Shown: one piece after another, positions 41,801-53,666 of the stretch
How the letters are laid out: every line of letters begins with the position of its first letter
How positions within the stretch are numbered: position 1 is the first letter of the stretch
Assembly (NCBI GenBank): GCA_001465935.1
Contig: LNKV01000033.1
Location: forward strand, 806,001 to 870,000
Direction of reading: 5' to 3'
Source of the DNA: Clarireedia homoeocarpa
Lineage: Eukaryota; Ascomycota; Leotiomycetes; Helotiales; Rutstroemiaceae
Length of the DNA stretch: 64,000 nucleotides
Translations under genes and position numbers: made by a program
The notes under the pieces: generated by a model
Databases searched by the model: none
The model's input: the letters and a program-made list of their open reading frames with translations, nothing else
Told to the model about the DNA's origin: nothing

Positions 41801-42835
41801 TGTGGCCACCACAATTTTTCCGAATCTTTCTGGGCTCGCTGTGCGACTTCTAGAGACACTGGATTCGTACTGTACGAAAAAATTCTCTCGTGGCGAAAAG
41901 GATCCATCTAGAAATCGGTATGGATACTTAGATATTGTAGCTCTCCATGTACGGAAGTACATGATATGCGTTACTATGCGTTATGTATTAGATACACGTC
42001 TCTTCCCGAGCGAGATCGAATTGTTCCATGTTCTAGTACAGTAGCTCTGCAGATGGGGAAGCATTACTCATTACCACAACACACAACGAAACACCACACC
42101 CACCCGAGCCATACCATACCATACCATACCATACCATACGTTACCAAACCAAATCAACCCAAACCACACCGGACATTCTTTCTCAGTCTCCTGAGCTTCC
42201 TGCTCTCGAAACACTCCATACTGACTGACTAGCTCACTCACGTAGGTGGCATTCCTTATTCCTTCGTGCCCTGCCACCTCGCATTCATTCATTCATCTCA
42301 CTCTTAGACTTTGCACTCCTTCATCCAGCTCTTTCCCATTCTCCGTCCAAGACAACCAACCCCGTTTCACCGTGGTTGCGCTGAACGATATCTTCTGGAA
42401 CCGCTCGATCCTCATTGCATCGATTGACAGCCGCCAACAAAATCCTAGTTCCTGGCAAACAATACGTTCGCCATTTGCCTGGTTTACGAGCGAGAACCAA
42501 CAAAGAACTTACCGCCAGCGGATCTGCGACCACAACAATCACAAGAAGCATTAGATCTGCGCTCGCTTTGTTTACGGCTATATAATCGCATCATTTCCTA
42601 GTTCGCATTCCCGTCCACCTAACTACCGCACAGACTGTGGACCTATTTCAATTACATACTGTATTCACCGGATCAGATTCCAAGCTTAGCCTAGGCGGGG
42701 TCCAACAACACAACCATTCAACCTCCGCGGTTCACTGCAAGAAGTTAAGACTACGAAGCCCCGTTTCGTTTTCTCCGCAATTGCCAGACTCTCCTTTCAA
42801 ACTTTTTACGGCTCTCGCCAACTTCGCGCAAAGCC
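38850..42835. other. About 4 kb without a recognisable gene
   Basis: Small frames occur on both strands, but none shows a domain, splice continuity or credible length. Visible structure: a 12-bp perfect stem (TCCAGAAGCCAG / CTGGCTTCTGGA) at 39901-39939, a neighbouring small hairpin at 39946-39960, a 9-bp stem ATATGAACT / AGTTCATAT at 40252-40302 enclosing CCCTG/CAGGG, and a CATAC microsatellite at about 42109-42139. The last 600 nt probably hold the 5' leader of the insulysin gene. An unannotated non-coding RNA cannot be excluded. Confidence 0.5.
42109..42139. repeat. CATAC microsatellite
   Basis: About six uninterrupted copies of the pentanucleotide CATAC lie 0.7 kb upstream of the insulysin start. 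Confidence 0.9.
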
Positions 42836-45800
42836 ATGTCAACTTTATCGCAACCGCAGACCCCTGCTGTCTCCGACAGTTCTTTGAGTGAGCAGAGGGT
42901 ACATCACAGACTTGTTGAGAGACTCACAGATCGACTCGAAACCCCCAGCCTCGATGATCGCTCATACAGAGTTATCAAGCTGCCCAACCAACTAGAGGTG
43001 TTGCTTGTTCATGATGCCGATACGGATAAGGCCTCGGCCGCCATGGATGTGAACGTGGGGAATTTCAGCGACCCTGAAGATTTTCCTGGTATGGCACATG
43101 CCGTTGAGCATCTATTGTTTATGGGCACCAAAAAGGTATGCGCCAATGGCGGAAAGGCATTTATGACGTCTGCTAACACAAATTCTAGTATCCGGTGGAA
43201 AATGCCTATTCGCAATACCTTTCGTCCCATTCTGGGAGTTCCAATGCATATACCGGTGCTACGTCGACAAATTACTATTTCGAGGTAGCAGCTAAGTCAG
43301 GGGACGATGCGAAATCTGGAGATGCAGAATCTTCACCACTTTACGGCGCCTTGGACCGATTCGCTCAGTTCTTCATAGACCCTTTGTTCCTTGATTCGAC
43401 ATTGGACCGAGAATTGAAGGCTGTAGACTCAGAAAATAAGAAGAACTTACAGAGTGACAATTGGAGACTACATCAGTTGGACAAATCATTGTCGAATCCA
43501 AAACATCCTTTTTGCCATTTCTCAACCGGAAATTTTGAGGTTTTAAAAACACAACCAGAGGCGCGCGGAATAAATGTGAGGGAAAAATTCATGGAATTTC
43601 ACGAAAAGCATTACTCTGCGAACCGGATGAAGCTTGTGATACTGGGACGGGAGCCACTGGATCAGTTAGAAGCTTGGGCGGCTGATCTTTTTGCTGGAGT
43701 GAGGAATAAGAACCTACCACAAAATCGGTGGGAGGATGAGCAGCCATATGGCAAGAACGAGTTGTCTACACAGTGTTTTGCGAAGCCAGTCATGGATTCC
43801 CGCTCTCTGGATATTTCGTTTCCCTTCATTGACGAGGAGATGTTGTTTGAGTCACAACCACATCGATATTTGTCCCATCTTATCGGACATGAAGGACCAG
43901 GTAGTATCATGGCCTACATCAAGGCAAAGGGATGGGCCAACTATTTGAGCGCGGGTAAGTCTATCACTCAGCGGCGGCTAAGCAGCGGACAAATCTGTCC
44001 CGCTATCAGGCTGTAAATCAGTTGATTTTATACTAACATAAACTAGGTGCGTATCCGATTTGTCCAGGGACACCTAGCATTTTCTCTTGCCAGATCCGTC
44101 TGACTGAAGATGGACTGAAGAACTATAAAGAGGTGGTCAAGGTCATATTTCAGTATATCGCGCTGCTGAAGGAGTCGCCACCTCAGGAATGGATTTTCGA
44201 GGAGCAAAAGCTCCTGGCTGACGTTGAATTCAAATTCAAGCAAAAGACCCCTGCAAGCCGGTTTACCAGCAAGATCAGTGCGGTAATGCAGACACCTCTG
44301 CCTCGCGAGTGGCTTCTTAGTGGGCATAGCAGACTTCGAAAGTTCGACCCCGCAAAGATATCGGAAGGTCTTGAATGCTTGAGGGCGGATAACTTCCGTA
44401 TGTGCATCGTTTCACAGAACTTCCCTGGCGACTGGGACTCAAAGGAGAAATGGTACGGCACGGAATACAAATATGAGAAGATCCCAGCCGATTTTTTGGA
44501 AGAGATCAAGAAAGCTGCTTCCAGCACGAAGGACGAGCGCTGTTCTGAATTACATTTGCCACATGTAAATCAATTCATCCCGACAAACCTGGAGGTGGAA
44601 AAGAAGGAGATCAAAACCCCCGCCATTGAGCCCAAGTTGATCAGAAATGATGATTCGGTCAGGACATGGTATAAGAAAGGTCAGTTTCACTTATTGTACC
44701 ACATTGAGAACAAATATTGATAAATATAGATGATACTTTCTGGGTTCCGAAAGCCAACTTCTTCATCCAATGTAGAAATTCTTTACCTAATGCAACAGCA
44801 GAGAATACCCTCAAGACTCGAATGTATACCAGCTTAGTTCATGACGCGCTAGGGGAGTACGCTTATGATGCAGAACTTGCTGGTCTCGAATTTTCCGTCT
44901 CTAGTCATTCCATGGGTCTGGAAATCGCGCTGTCGGGCTACAATGACAAATTACCCGTGCTCTTGGAAAAAGTTCTGGTTACCATGAGAGATCTCGAGGT
45001 TAAAGAGGATCGGTTCGAGATTATCAAGGAGAGGCTATTGAGAGGACTCAAGAATTGGGACTTCCAACAGCCTTACAACCAAGTTGGTGATTTCGAGAGG
45101 TGGCTGAGCACTCAAAACAGCTACATCAATGAACAAATTCTTGCAGAGTTACCCCATCTCACCGCCGCCGATATTCAACAATTTTACCCCCACCTATTAC
45201 GACAAATGCACATCGAAATTCTCGTACATGGAAATCTGTATAAGGAAGATGCCCTGAAGTTGAGCAACCTCACTGAAAACATCCTAAAGCCAAGAGTCCT
45301 ACCTCAAACTCAATGGCCGATTGGTCGTGTTCTTGTATTCCCCCCTGGAGCGAACTTTGTCTACAACAAAACATTGAAGGATCCAGCAAATGTTAACCAC
45401 TGTATTGAGTATATTCTATCTATCGGAGACAAGGCTGTTCGTCCTCAGCGAGCCAAGACCCTCTTGCTGGACCAAATGACTCACGAGCCGGCATTCGATC
45501 AACTTCGAACGAAGGAGCAGTTGGGATACGTTGTATTCAGTGGCACTTCAACTACTGCTACAACCATCGCTTATCGATTCATCATTCAGAGCGAGAAGAA
45601 TCCTCAATATCTGGAGGAGCGAATTGACTCGTTCCTCAATGGGTTCGCCGAAACTCTTAAGAATATGTCGGAGTCTGATTTTGAGGGGCACAAACGAAGT
45701 CTTATCACAAAGAGGTTGGAGAAGTTGAAGAACTTGGATCAGGAATCGAGTCGCTTGTGGTCGCACATCGATTACGAGTACTTTGACTTTGAGCTTGGTA

Positions 45801-46200
45801 AGTCCCACATTTATATTGGTGTTAATTAATCTACTAACATTTACAAGTTCATCATGACGCTGCTCATATTAAAGCACTCACCAAAGATGATATGATTGAA
45901 TTCTACAATCAATTCATTATTCCTTCCTCTCCACTTCGATCTAAACTCGCTATTCATCTCGTCGCCCAAGGTAGTTCTCTGCCGGAAGAGAAACCCGAGG
46001 CACAGGCTTCACTGGCGGTAAATAAGGATAGGAAAGATGCGGAAGATGGAGAGGCCATCGCTGTCAAAGCCGAGGGCAACGGCACCAAACCATTCGTCAT
46101 TACAGACGTCCGACAGTACAAGAGTATGTTACAGGTTAGCGCAGGACCTCAACCCGTAAAGCACATTTCCGAGTTTGAGGAATTGGATGCGAAGTTGTAG
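42836..46200 (+). CDS. STE23: Insulysin / Ste23-type zinc metallopeptidase (M16A)
   Basis: Five exons, 42836..43135, 43189..43954, 44047..44679, 44730..45797 and 45848..46200, sum to 3120 nt (1039 aa), the normal length for insulin-degrading-enzyme homologues. The inverted zinc motif HAVEHLLF gives His88, Glu91 and His92. Glu182 in VDSENKKN aligns with the third ligand. Other family blocks are present: YPVENAYSQYLSSHSGSSNAYT, FSTGNFEVL, LSHLIGHEGPGSIMAYIKAKGW and the C-terminal RTKEQLGYVVFSG. In yeast, Ste23 can perform N-terminal processing of a-factor and degrades peptides. The C-terminus adds about 50 residues rich in Glu, Lys and Ala, ending in HISEFEELDAKL. All introns but the first are phase 1. 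There is no peroxisomal or secretory signal, so the enzyme is likely cytosolic. Confidence 0.95.
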
Positions 46201-49200
46201 ATGCTATGAGTCAGTGGATGGAGGAGGGAAGGATGTGAGGAATAGAAAAAAGGGAGAAGATACTATATTGCTGATCGTTCGAGAGAGCGAACGAGTGCAT
46301 TATTTGGACTTGGTTGATGATAGATACTGAAGCCATTTTGGCTTGGCTTGGTCTGGTCTGGTCTGGTCTGATCTAGTTAGTCATTTGATACCCGCGATAG
46401 AAAATTCAATGACTCGCGAGATTTTAACTCCTGTTTCCTTTAAGATTTCGCCCTGGTTGGATTCTGCTGATGATATGTAATTCATACTCACCTCTATTGA
46501 TAGTCCTTCTCGACCCTCCGGCTTCGACTGAATATATCTATGGATAAAAACGAGATCTGCTTTTACAATTAAAACCTCGCAAGTGAAATATCACACACAT
46601 CGCCCCGCCCTGTAGAGTACAAAATTCGATTTCTCCTGTCTCCGCGCCTCGTCCCCATCTCAAATGTTAACCAGTCTTACTCTTCGAAAACCACCCTTCA
46701 CATCCTGTCATCCATGCATCGCCATTCTTTTGTAGAATATCTAGGCATCATCTTCTACACTTTCCCAACTACGCCTTGCCTTCTTTTTTTTCCTTTCTCT
46801 CTCTCCGCACCGCTCCCCCTGCATGCCAATTAATTCGTGCCCGCCCGCAACCACCAAGCAATCCACCTACCTATCAACTACTCCTTCTCCGTTCCTCTAC
46901 TTACGAGAGAAAACTCATCGCGATAAGATATTGTTCGCCTGCTTGCGCGGTGCAATGTCGCGGATACAAGGAGGTGCTGTATGTATGCAATGCGGTAATG
47001 GGTTGGTTTGGTGAGATACTTGGGGTAGGAAGGGAAAGAGAGGTAGGTTGGTTGGTTGGTGCGAGCGAGCGAGCATGGTGGGTGTAAGTAGGTGAAGGCG
47101 GGTGAATGGGTTTCGGGACGAGATGACAAACAACGTTCCATTTCGGAAGCAAAGAGCACTTTTAGTTGGTGAAGCAGAAAATAAGTTTTCGAAGTGTATA
47201 TACAGTGTTAAGATGTGTATTGTATGTGTTACTGCTTTTTGGTTTCGATTTGCTTTTTGTTTTCCATTGTATTAAGAATGCTAGAGGGGAATTCTGGTTC
47301 CCTCTTGTATTCGTATTCTCCCCACCACAGGGCCTGAATCACTGACACAAAAGTGGTGAAGAAATTTGGAAGAGCGCACGTAGTCTTTAGCTACTTTTTT
47401 TTGGGTCCATTTTCCGGAGTTCATTTTGATGAATAGAAATCGCTCGATTGGGTATATATCCCCTTTAGGCGATTTCAAGCCTCAAAGCGCTCGCCCGTCT
47501 TCTGCTGTTCTGCTCTCACCGGAAGATAGCCAATAGGGCAGTGAAGGCATCTCTAATTTTTCCGCGGGTTTTTCGACGTTGTGCTGCGGCGCAATGATGG
47601 GGTGAAGAATTGGCCTGTGCTGGAATGGCAGGGGTGGTGCATGTGCGCTAGTAAGGGTACCATGTGGGGGTGGAGCTCGGATTTTGATATCAACGCAACA
47701 ACTTTCCATGGACTTGTCCCTGCCTACTTTGAACGACAGCAACATACCTGCTCCTTCCATTTGCACAATACTTTCGCCAAAAGTTAATCAGCTGTGAACT
47801 CTCATTCAGATTGGAATAAATAAGTAGTTAAGCCACGAGCTTTCAACAAATACGGCAAACGCATGGTTAACAGTGGTGTCCCAGTCCACAGTCGTATGAG
47901 GGGGCGATGATGAAAAAAATTAGTGATCTGATGTTAGCACTGCTACTATTTGATGATCTAATAACCATGTTTCAACCTGAGCCCTCTTTTTTTGCATTTT
48001 GTTTGACTGTAGCCCTGCTACTATTTGATGAATCAACTTCGTCCGTGTTTCAATCTGAGCCCTCTCTTTTTGTGTTTTGTTTGACTTGTTACGAACTGGG
48101 CCCCCCTCTTTTTGTATAATATTTGAGGTGTTACGCACTGAGTCCAGTCTCTTTGTAACTTGTTACCACCTAAGCCCTCTGTTTTTGTAGTTTGTTACGA
48201 CCTAAGCCCTCTTGTTTGAGTATTTTGCTCCGCACTGAGCCCACGTATATTGCGCTTGTTACGCACAGCCTCAATCGCTATCCACTTGAGCCCTCAAATT
48301 TTGTTACCCCCGATTGTCCACAGTTTGATCAATTTGATCGGAAAAATCTGCATGAAATCCCATATATCGATGTCACACTTACAAATTTTCTCAGGATTTG
48401 ATCTCTTCATCTTTGATTGTCAAAACTCTTTAATTCTCAGCATCCTGATTCTTGGAAATTTTTCGAGAGTCGGTTAACATACTTTGAAAGCAGTTGTGTT
48501 CTTTGAGGAAGGAGCAGGTAAGTGTGGTTTGACTTCCAAACCCTTGGCATCAGAATCACTTATCAATGGTGATTCAATGCTGTGGGTTCAGGTAAGTCTT
48601 GTCTAATTCTACTTCTACGGATTCGGTCGAGACTATATAATCGTTCTCCTCTGTACTATGTATATGAATGGCCTTATTGTTCATCCTCTGTTCAACTTCC
48701 GTAGCCACTCCTGTAACTTCTTCTGTAGTCCAATTGAACACTTATCCCGACAGTGAGCAACTAGCTCTAAAAAAAACCACAAAAGGTACCCACCACAACG
48801 TAGATAGTTTGAAGTTTCTATTCCACGATTGTCTCAATCCACAAAGGTATTTACTTCAGAGGCACAATTTCATATATCGATTCTATCTCAACAAGCAAGC
48901 CTAGACTCCTAGCAGTAATGTTGAGGTAAAGGATCATATACACTTATATTGCGCTTATTACGAACGGAGGGGGCGTTGATGGAAAAAAAAAACCAAACGA
49001 TCTGATGTTAGCACTGCCACTATGTGATTATCTAAAAAAAATCCTTGTTACGGTCTGAGCCCTCTCTTTTTTGGTTTTTGTTTGACATTAGCACTGCTGC
49101 TATATGATGATGCAAAAAGCCGTGTTTCAATCTAAATCCGTATTTCAATCTGAATCTGTGTTTCAAACTGTGTTTCAATCTGTGCTTCAATCTGTGCCCT

Positions 49201-50531
49201 CACTTTTGTTTGTTCCGAACCAAACCCACTGTTTTTGCATTTGTTACGAACAGGAACACTATCCAAATGAGCCCTCAAAGTTTGTTACCCCCGGTTGTCC
49301 ACAGTTTGATCAATTTGATCGGAAGACCTTGCCTTAAATGTTATATATCGATATGTTATATATCGATATCACATTTACACATTTTTCTCAAGATTTCATC
49401 TCTTCGTCCTTGCTTGTCAAAATTGATTCTCAGTATCATATCTGCTCAGGATTTGCAGCCACTACCAGTTTAAAATTCACAGCTAAAGATGTCTTTAGTA
49501 CTAAACGATTACATAGTTGTTGGCTGGTTGATTTGATTCCAAGTACTGACTACTGAAACGTACATTGGTCATGTGGTTGTCATGCAAACTCTCTAGAATA
49601 TATTCCTCATTGAGCATGAATCCTTCAACTTCCTTCTGGACTTCCGCTTGCGGTCTCTTAGTCCAGTTGGTCCTCTGTGGCAATGATGAAAACCAAACAT
49701 GTTGAGGGATGTTGGCACTTTGCTACTATGTGATGAGAACAATCAAATTTCTAAATTTCTGTGCCACTTCTTTTTCTTTTTTTCTTTTTTTCTGGCAGCT
49801 ATTCATTACTTGGCCAGAATTTCATCCTCTACCTTACCTCAACGTGTACCTGTCTCGCTCAGACGACGCTCACTTTGATGCCATTTTGGGAGGAATGGGA
49901 AGGTGGGTTGGGGAAGAGGGAAGGAAATGTAACAACATCGGATCGCACCATTCTCTTGCGCAATGAATCACGACATCTCATTTTTGGATACGTCTTAGAT
50001 GCAAATATGCATTTATTTAGGACTTCGAAGATTCGAGGAATCGATTCTCTTGCGCTCTGCTTGGTGTGCACATTTTGGTTGTATAAAGGTGAGGAGACGT
50101 TGATGGAAAATTACCTCGAGTTGCAGCGCGGCATCAATCATACATGTATCGAAAAACAGCAATAGTATGTGTGTACATCAACTCAGGATTTGATTTGAAT
50201 TACAGAACGGTGCCATACCAGATGTGCAATCAAGATTTGGAGACATTTTCTTTGCATTTGTCATGTGTAGTAGTAGACTGATATCCCATGTGCGACTACG
50301 CTTTAAAGGTGGATAACAGCTACAATTTCGTCCAACCACCACCGGAACAACATAGCCATGAAATCTTACAAAGCATACCGCAAAGACCAGATAATGGCTT
50401 CAATGTTCGCTCGATCATGAGATAATGACATAATGAACTCCCCACGCCCAAAGAAAACATTTTCCTAGTCCCATACCGCATGTACTTGCTCATGGATGCA
50501 GCGATCATAAAATGAATGTTCCGTCGCAAAC
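46201..50531. other. Gene-poor region with diverged repeats
   Basis: About 4.3 kb between the insulysin 3' end and the 3' end of the next gene. Visible: a TGGTC-type short repeat at about 46340-46370, a 7-bp stem TCGTTCG / CGAACGA at about 46276-46296, and the directly repeated segments at 47.9-49.75 kb (listed separately). Open frames here are short and repeat-driven. No gene is supported. Confidence 0.5.
47895..49750. repeat. Directly duplicated A/T-rich block containing a GAGCCCTC-type degenerate repeat
   Basis: Segment A (about 47895-48460) and segment B (about 48995-49460) are diverged direct copies offset by about 1 kb. Both begin with CGATGATG-like or GTTGATGG-like sequence followed by ATCTGATGTTAGCACTGC. 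Both contain near-identical runs ending CCACAGTTTGATCAATTTGA and continue with ATATATCGAT...CTCATC-like sequence. A third partial copy starts near 49675. Inside A and B the short phrase (C)TGAGCCCTCT(C)TTTTTG, often preceded by TTGTTACG, occurs about eleven times with substitutions. No protein-coding frame survives through it. Confidence 0.75.
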
Positions 50532-52400
50532 CTATCTTGCACCCCGGTCACTACTCGCCTCGGCATCTTCAAACTCCAACTCCCACTTATCCACTTCCTT
50601 AAACTTCTTCGCTGCATTCTTCAACTCCTTCCCAACCCGCTTCTCTAACTCCTGACTATTCTCAGTTCGTAGTTCTTTGGCTGCTCCTCCTGTATTCCCT
50701 TCTCCCAGTGGTGCAAGACTGTCATCTGGGTCGTGAGCTTGCTCATTTTCTTTATCTGAGGTCGTGGATTTGGACTTGCCGTAGGTTCTTCGGGCTTTAC
50801 CTTTTTCTTTTGCGGCAGGGGCAGGCTTGGATTTTGAATTTTGAGTACGAGTTGAAGCTCGAGATGCGGGATGAACGGCGATGGTTAGTTCGTCTTCGTG
50901 GTCGCCAAGGCCGGTAACATCGACTTCACTATCAGATTCCTCAACATCCAAGGTGGAGCGGTGTCGTTGACGGCGCCTGGGTAGGAGAGCTTGTAGTGCG
51001 GCAGTTGGAAGAGCCGCCGGTAGAGGCGCTGCTTGGCTTGTCGGTCGCTTAGATTTTGAGCGGGCGGGAAGGTCAGGTGAATGTGTTAAGGATGGCGGTG
51101 AGGAAATTGGTGAGGATTCCATGTGCGCAAGTGGTGGTGGTGTGCGAGGGTTTATTATGCGCCGAGGTCGGGCAGATGCTTGAGTAAGATGAGTAGGGCG
51201 AGCTGAGCGAGTAGGGCGTGTGGCTTGTGGTAAAGGAGGCGATGGAGGCGACTGGATCGATGGACTGCTACTATGAGGCGGGGCCATAGTTTCACTCATG
51301 GCCTCTGGTGTTACCGGCCGTTCAATTGACGAGAGCGGCGAGTCTCGAGATGAGCTTTCGGGCTCAACTTCCATTTCTTCTGCATCCTGAGCATCTGGTT
51401 GCGCTTCTTCTTCATCACTCTGAAGTGGTCCTGTGGCGGGTATAGTATCTTCAGGCTCTGAATCTTCTAATGGTAATAACGATGGACTGGACTTATTTCG
51501 TTGAGCATCCTGAGACCGGGGAACCTGAACCGTTGACAATTTTCGCTTTCTAGAATTTGGAGCAGATCCGGAGGATGAAGACACAACTCTGGGCATCTTG
51601 GATAGGTTCAATGGCGTTGATTCATCCTCCGGCATGAAATCATCGGAATCTGAATCGAATTCTGGTCGTGGTTGTTGAGGTTTTCGTCCTGTTCCCAAAA
51701 TACTCGGTTCCCTTGCTCTCCTCTTAAACGTACCAAGCCTCAAAACTGATCCAGGGTTCCTTGGGGTTGGTCTATCCATGTCAAGGCCTGCGCTACTTGG
51801 TCCAACTGATCCAGCACGTCCTCTAGTTGTACTTAGCTGTCTGCCACGTCTGGTTGAAGCATCTCTATTCAGCACCGTATTATTCTTCTTTCCTACGCTC
51901 GTAAGCCCGTCGTCCTCTGCAATCTCTGATTCAACACTACTTGATCGAGCTCTCGCAGTCCTCCGTCCCAAGATACTTGGCTCGCGCGCCCTTCTTCGAA
52001 AATTGCCAATCGCAAGAACTGAATTGTCCATGGCCGGTGTCCTTCTTTCCCTTCTTCCACTCTCCAAATGGGGACTGCTTGATAAGCGCATATCGTCGTC
52101 ATCCAGATCAAGCTCTAGTGATGTAACCCCTTGTTCTATCGCGCCAGAGATTCCGTTTCCCTCACTATCGTCATTGTCGCGCACATTCTCATTTGCGTCT
52201 GCTTTTCGTGCCGAGTCAATACCCTTGCCTTTCGCGCTCTTCGCATTTCGCGCGCTTCTACTTGCTTTTTCCTGATCGCTAACATCATACATATCATCGA
52301 AGGATGGAGGTACTGGTGTTGATGCCACCACTGGAGCCGCTATCGGTTTCTTCGCTCGCGGTCCCGATGGCGCAACTTTGGTTCTTTTTGGACGAGGCAT
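50532..52400 (-). CDS. Disordered, basic and acidic nuclear-type protein with duplicated SILG motif
   Basis: One open frame of 622 codons with ATG at 52400 (MPRPKRTKVAPSGPRAKKP). Composition is dominated by Ser, Pro, Arg, Glu and Asp, with several basic clusters that could be nuclear signals. Two copies of a motif occur: NSVLAIGNFRRRAREPSILG at about 126-145 and GSVLRLGTFKRRAREPSILG at about 217-236. The C-terminal third has LQALLPRRRQRHR (about 470), an RRTYGKSKSTTSDKENE segment and a final conserved-looking helix, ELKNAAKKFKEVDKWELEFE. I have a sense that this C-terminal pattern recurs in ascomycetes, but I cannot name the family. No enzymatic domain is present. A chromatin or cell-cycle role would be speculation. 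Confidence 0.8.
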   Translation of the reverse strand: MPRPKRTKVAPSGPRAKKPIAAPVVASTPVPPSFDDMYDVSDQEKASRSARNAKSAKGKGIDSARKADANENVRDNDDSEGNGISGAIEQGVTSLELDLDDDDMRLSSSPHLESGRRERRTPAMDNSVLAIGNFRRRAREPSILGRRTARARSSSVESEIAEDDGLTSVGKKNNTVLNRDASTRRGRQLSTTRGRAGSVGPSSAGLDMDRPTPRNPGSVLRLGTFKRRAREPSILGTGRKPQQPRPEFDSDSDDFMPEDESTPLNLSKMPRVVSSSSGSAPNSRKRKLSTVQVPRSQDAQRNKSSPSLLPLEDSEPEDTIPATGPLQSDEEEAQPDAQDAEEMEVEPESSSRDSPLSSIERPVTPEAMSETMAPPHSSSPSIQSPPSPPLPQATRPTRSARPTHLTQASARPRRIINPRTPPPLAHMESSPISSPPSLTHSPDLPARSKSKRPTSQAAPLPAALPTAALQALLPRRRQRHRSTLDVEESDSEVDVTGLGDHEDELTIAVHPASRASTRTQNSKSKPAPAAKEKGKARRTYGKSKSTTSDKENEQAHDPDDSLAPLGEGNTGGAAKELRTENSQELEKRVGKELKNAAKKFKEVDKWELEFEDAEASSDRGAR

Positions 52401-53666
52401 CTTGAATATTTTTGCGCGTTTTGTTGAAACACCAATATTACAGTAAATAGATTGTAGACGAAGCTCCTCCTATCGCATTTCCGTTCGAGGAACTTTCGTT
52501 GCGGTGTGATATATGTTTTGCGTGTATCTGAGCGCGTCGCGTCACACAACTCACAAGCTCCAAATCAATGCGCGAATGATTATATAAGCGAGGTTCCTAC
52601 CCCACCAACCTCATATTTAGTACGGCTTCCAAAATCTCTTTTACTTTACAGCTCGGGTCGCACACTTGAAGTCGTCTTGGAACTATTAAATAACCTCGAA
52701 AATCAGTGAATTCTTGGACTTGCTATATTCGGAAAAGTTGTCTTTCCACTTACCATTCTACCTCCGAAACCTCTGAATACAGTGGATATTGAGGGTATAC
52801 TATGACTTAGGGATTGGTTCATTTCGTAGATGCCAGATTCTCAGCCAGCAACCAAATCTTAACATTCTTTCATATACATCAAGTTGATGTGATATGTGCT
52901 CAATTCAGGATCTTCGTGTTAAAGTATGAGGCTACTGTCGACTCTTTTTAGGTACAATTCAAGCTGAATTTACCACTCTTCCAAAAATTGATTGCATCGT
53001 CCTCTTATTACCTCTTGTTAGCTAATTGAGCGCCCCTGAATTGGGCGTAGCTCTCTCAGGGGAGCTCTCTGTGGCATTGCTAGAATAGAGCTAATTGACC
53101 TGGTTGCTTGCCACGCAGGTTACGTAGGGATTGTTTCGGGGGCAACAAGACTGTTCTGAAGACCAGCCTGGCCGTCTTTTGAATCTAGCCAACCTGAACC
53201 TCTTGGCGGTCTAGATTGAATAATCTCGTTTATCACGCAATGGTAGGTTCTTTCGTCGACAAAGCTGCGCTTACATTTCTCATCACCTCCTGAACCACTC
53301 TGTATGGAGACTGTAAGTCAACCAAAGCAGGAGATTGGCGTATACCACATCTCCCAGCCCAGAACTTAGTAATAACTAATAAAGGTCATGCATAATATCT
53401 AGGAGCCACAGCCGTTCTCACTATATCGTTCACACGCATCAGTTCTTGAAGACTGCACTGCCGTCGGCTAGCTCTCTTCAGTTCTCACTTCAGTTCTCAC
53501 TTCAAAGAGACATCGGCCATATTCCTCCCAAGATCCTGTGATCCAGTGCCTAGATTCTATTTCAGAATTCGACTCTGACCGCCGAGCAAGGCGCTGTTGG
53601 ATAGTTACCTTTATTAACAGTTCACACGATGGCCTTATTCCTCGACATACAAACTCTGCACCAATC
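52401..53666. other. Intergenic region upstream of the disordered-protein gene
   Basis: Includes the promoter of the minus-strand gene starting at 52400. Beyond short frames there is no coding signal. Text around 53020-53100 (AATTGGGCGTAGCTCTCTCAGG then GGAGCTCTCTGTGGC) shows only minor internal repetition. Confidence 0.45.

Noticed and set aside
47281..47800. Small frames between the insulysin gene and the repeat block
   Set aside because: Fewer than 100 codons, no motif and no splice partners.
47895..49750. CRISPR-like array suggested by the regularly recurring GAGCCCTC phrase
   Set aside because: The repeats are degenerate, spacing is irregular, spacers are not unique, and the genome is eukaryotic.
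49709..50165. A possible membrane protein (frame starting near 49761)
   Set aside because: It starts without ATG, its hydrophobic part is a T-rich run, and it lies directly after the repeat block.
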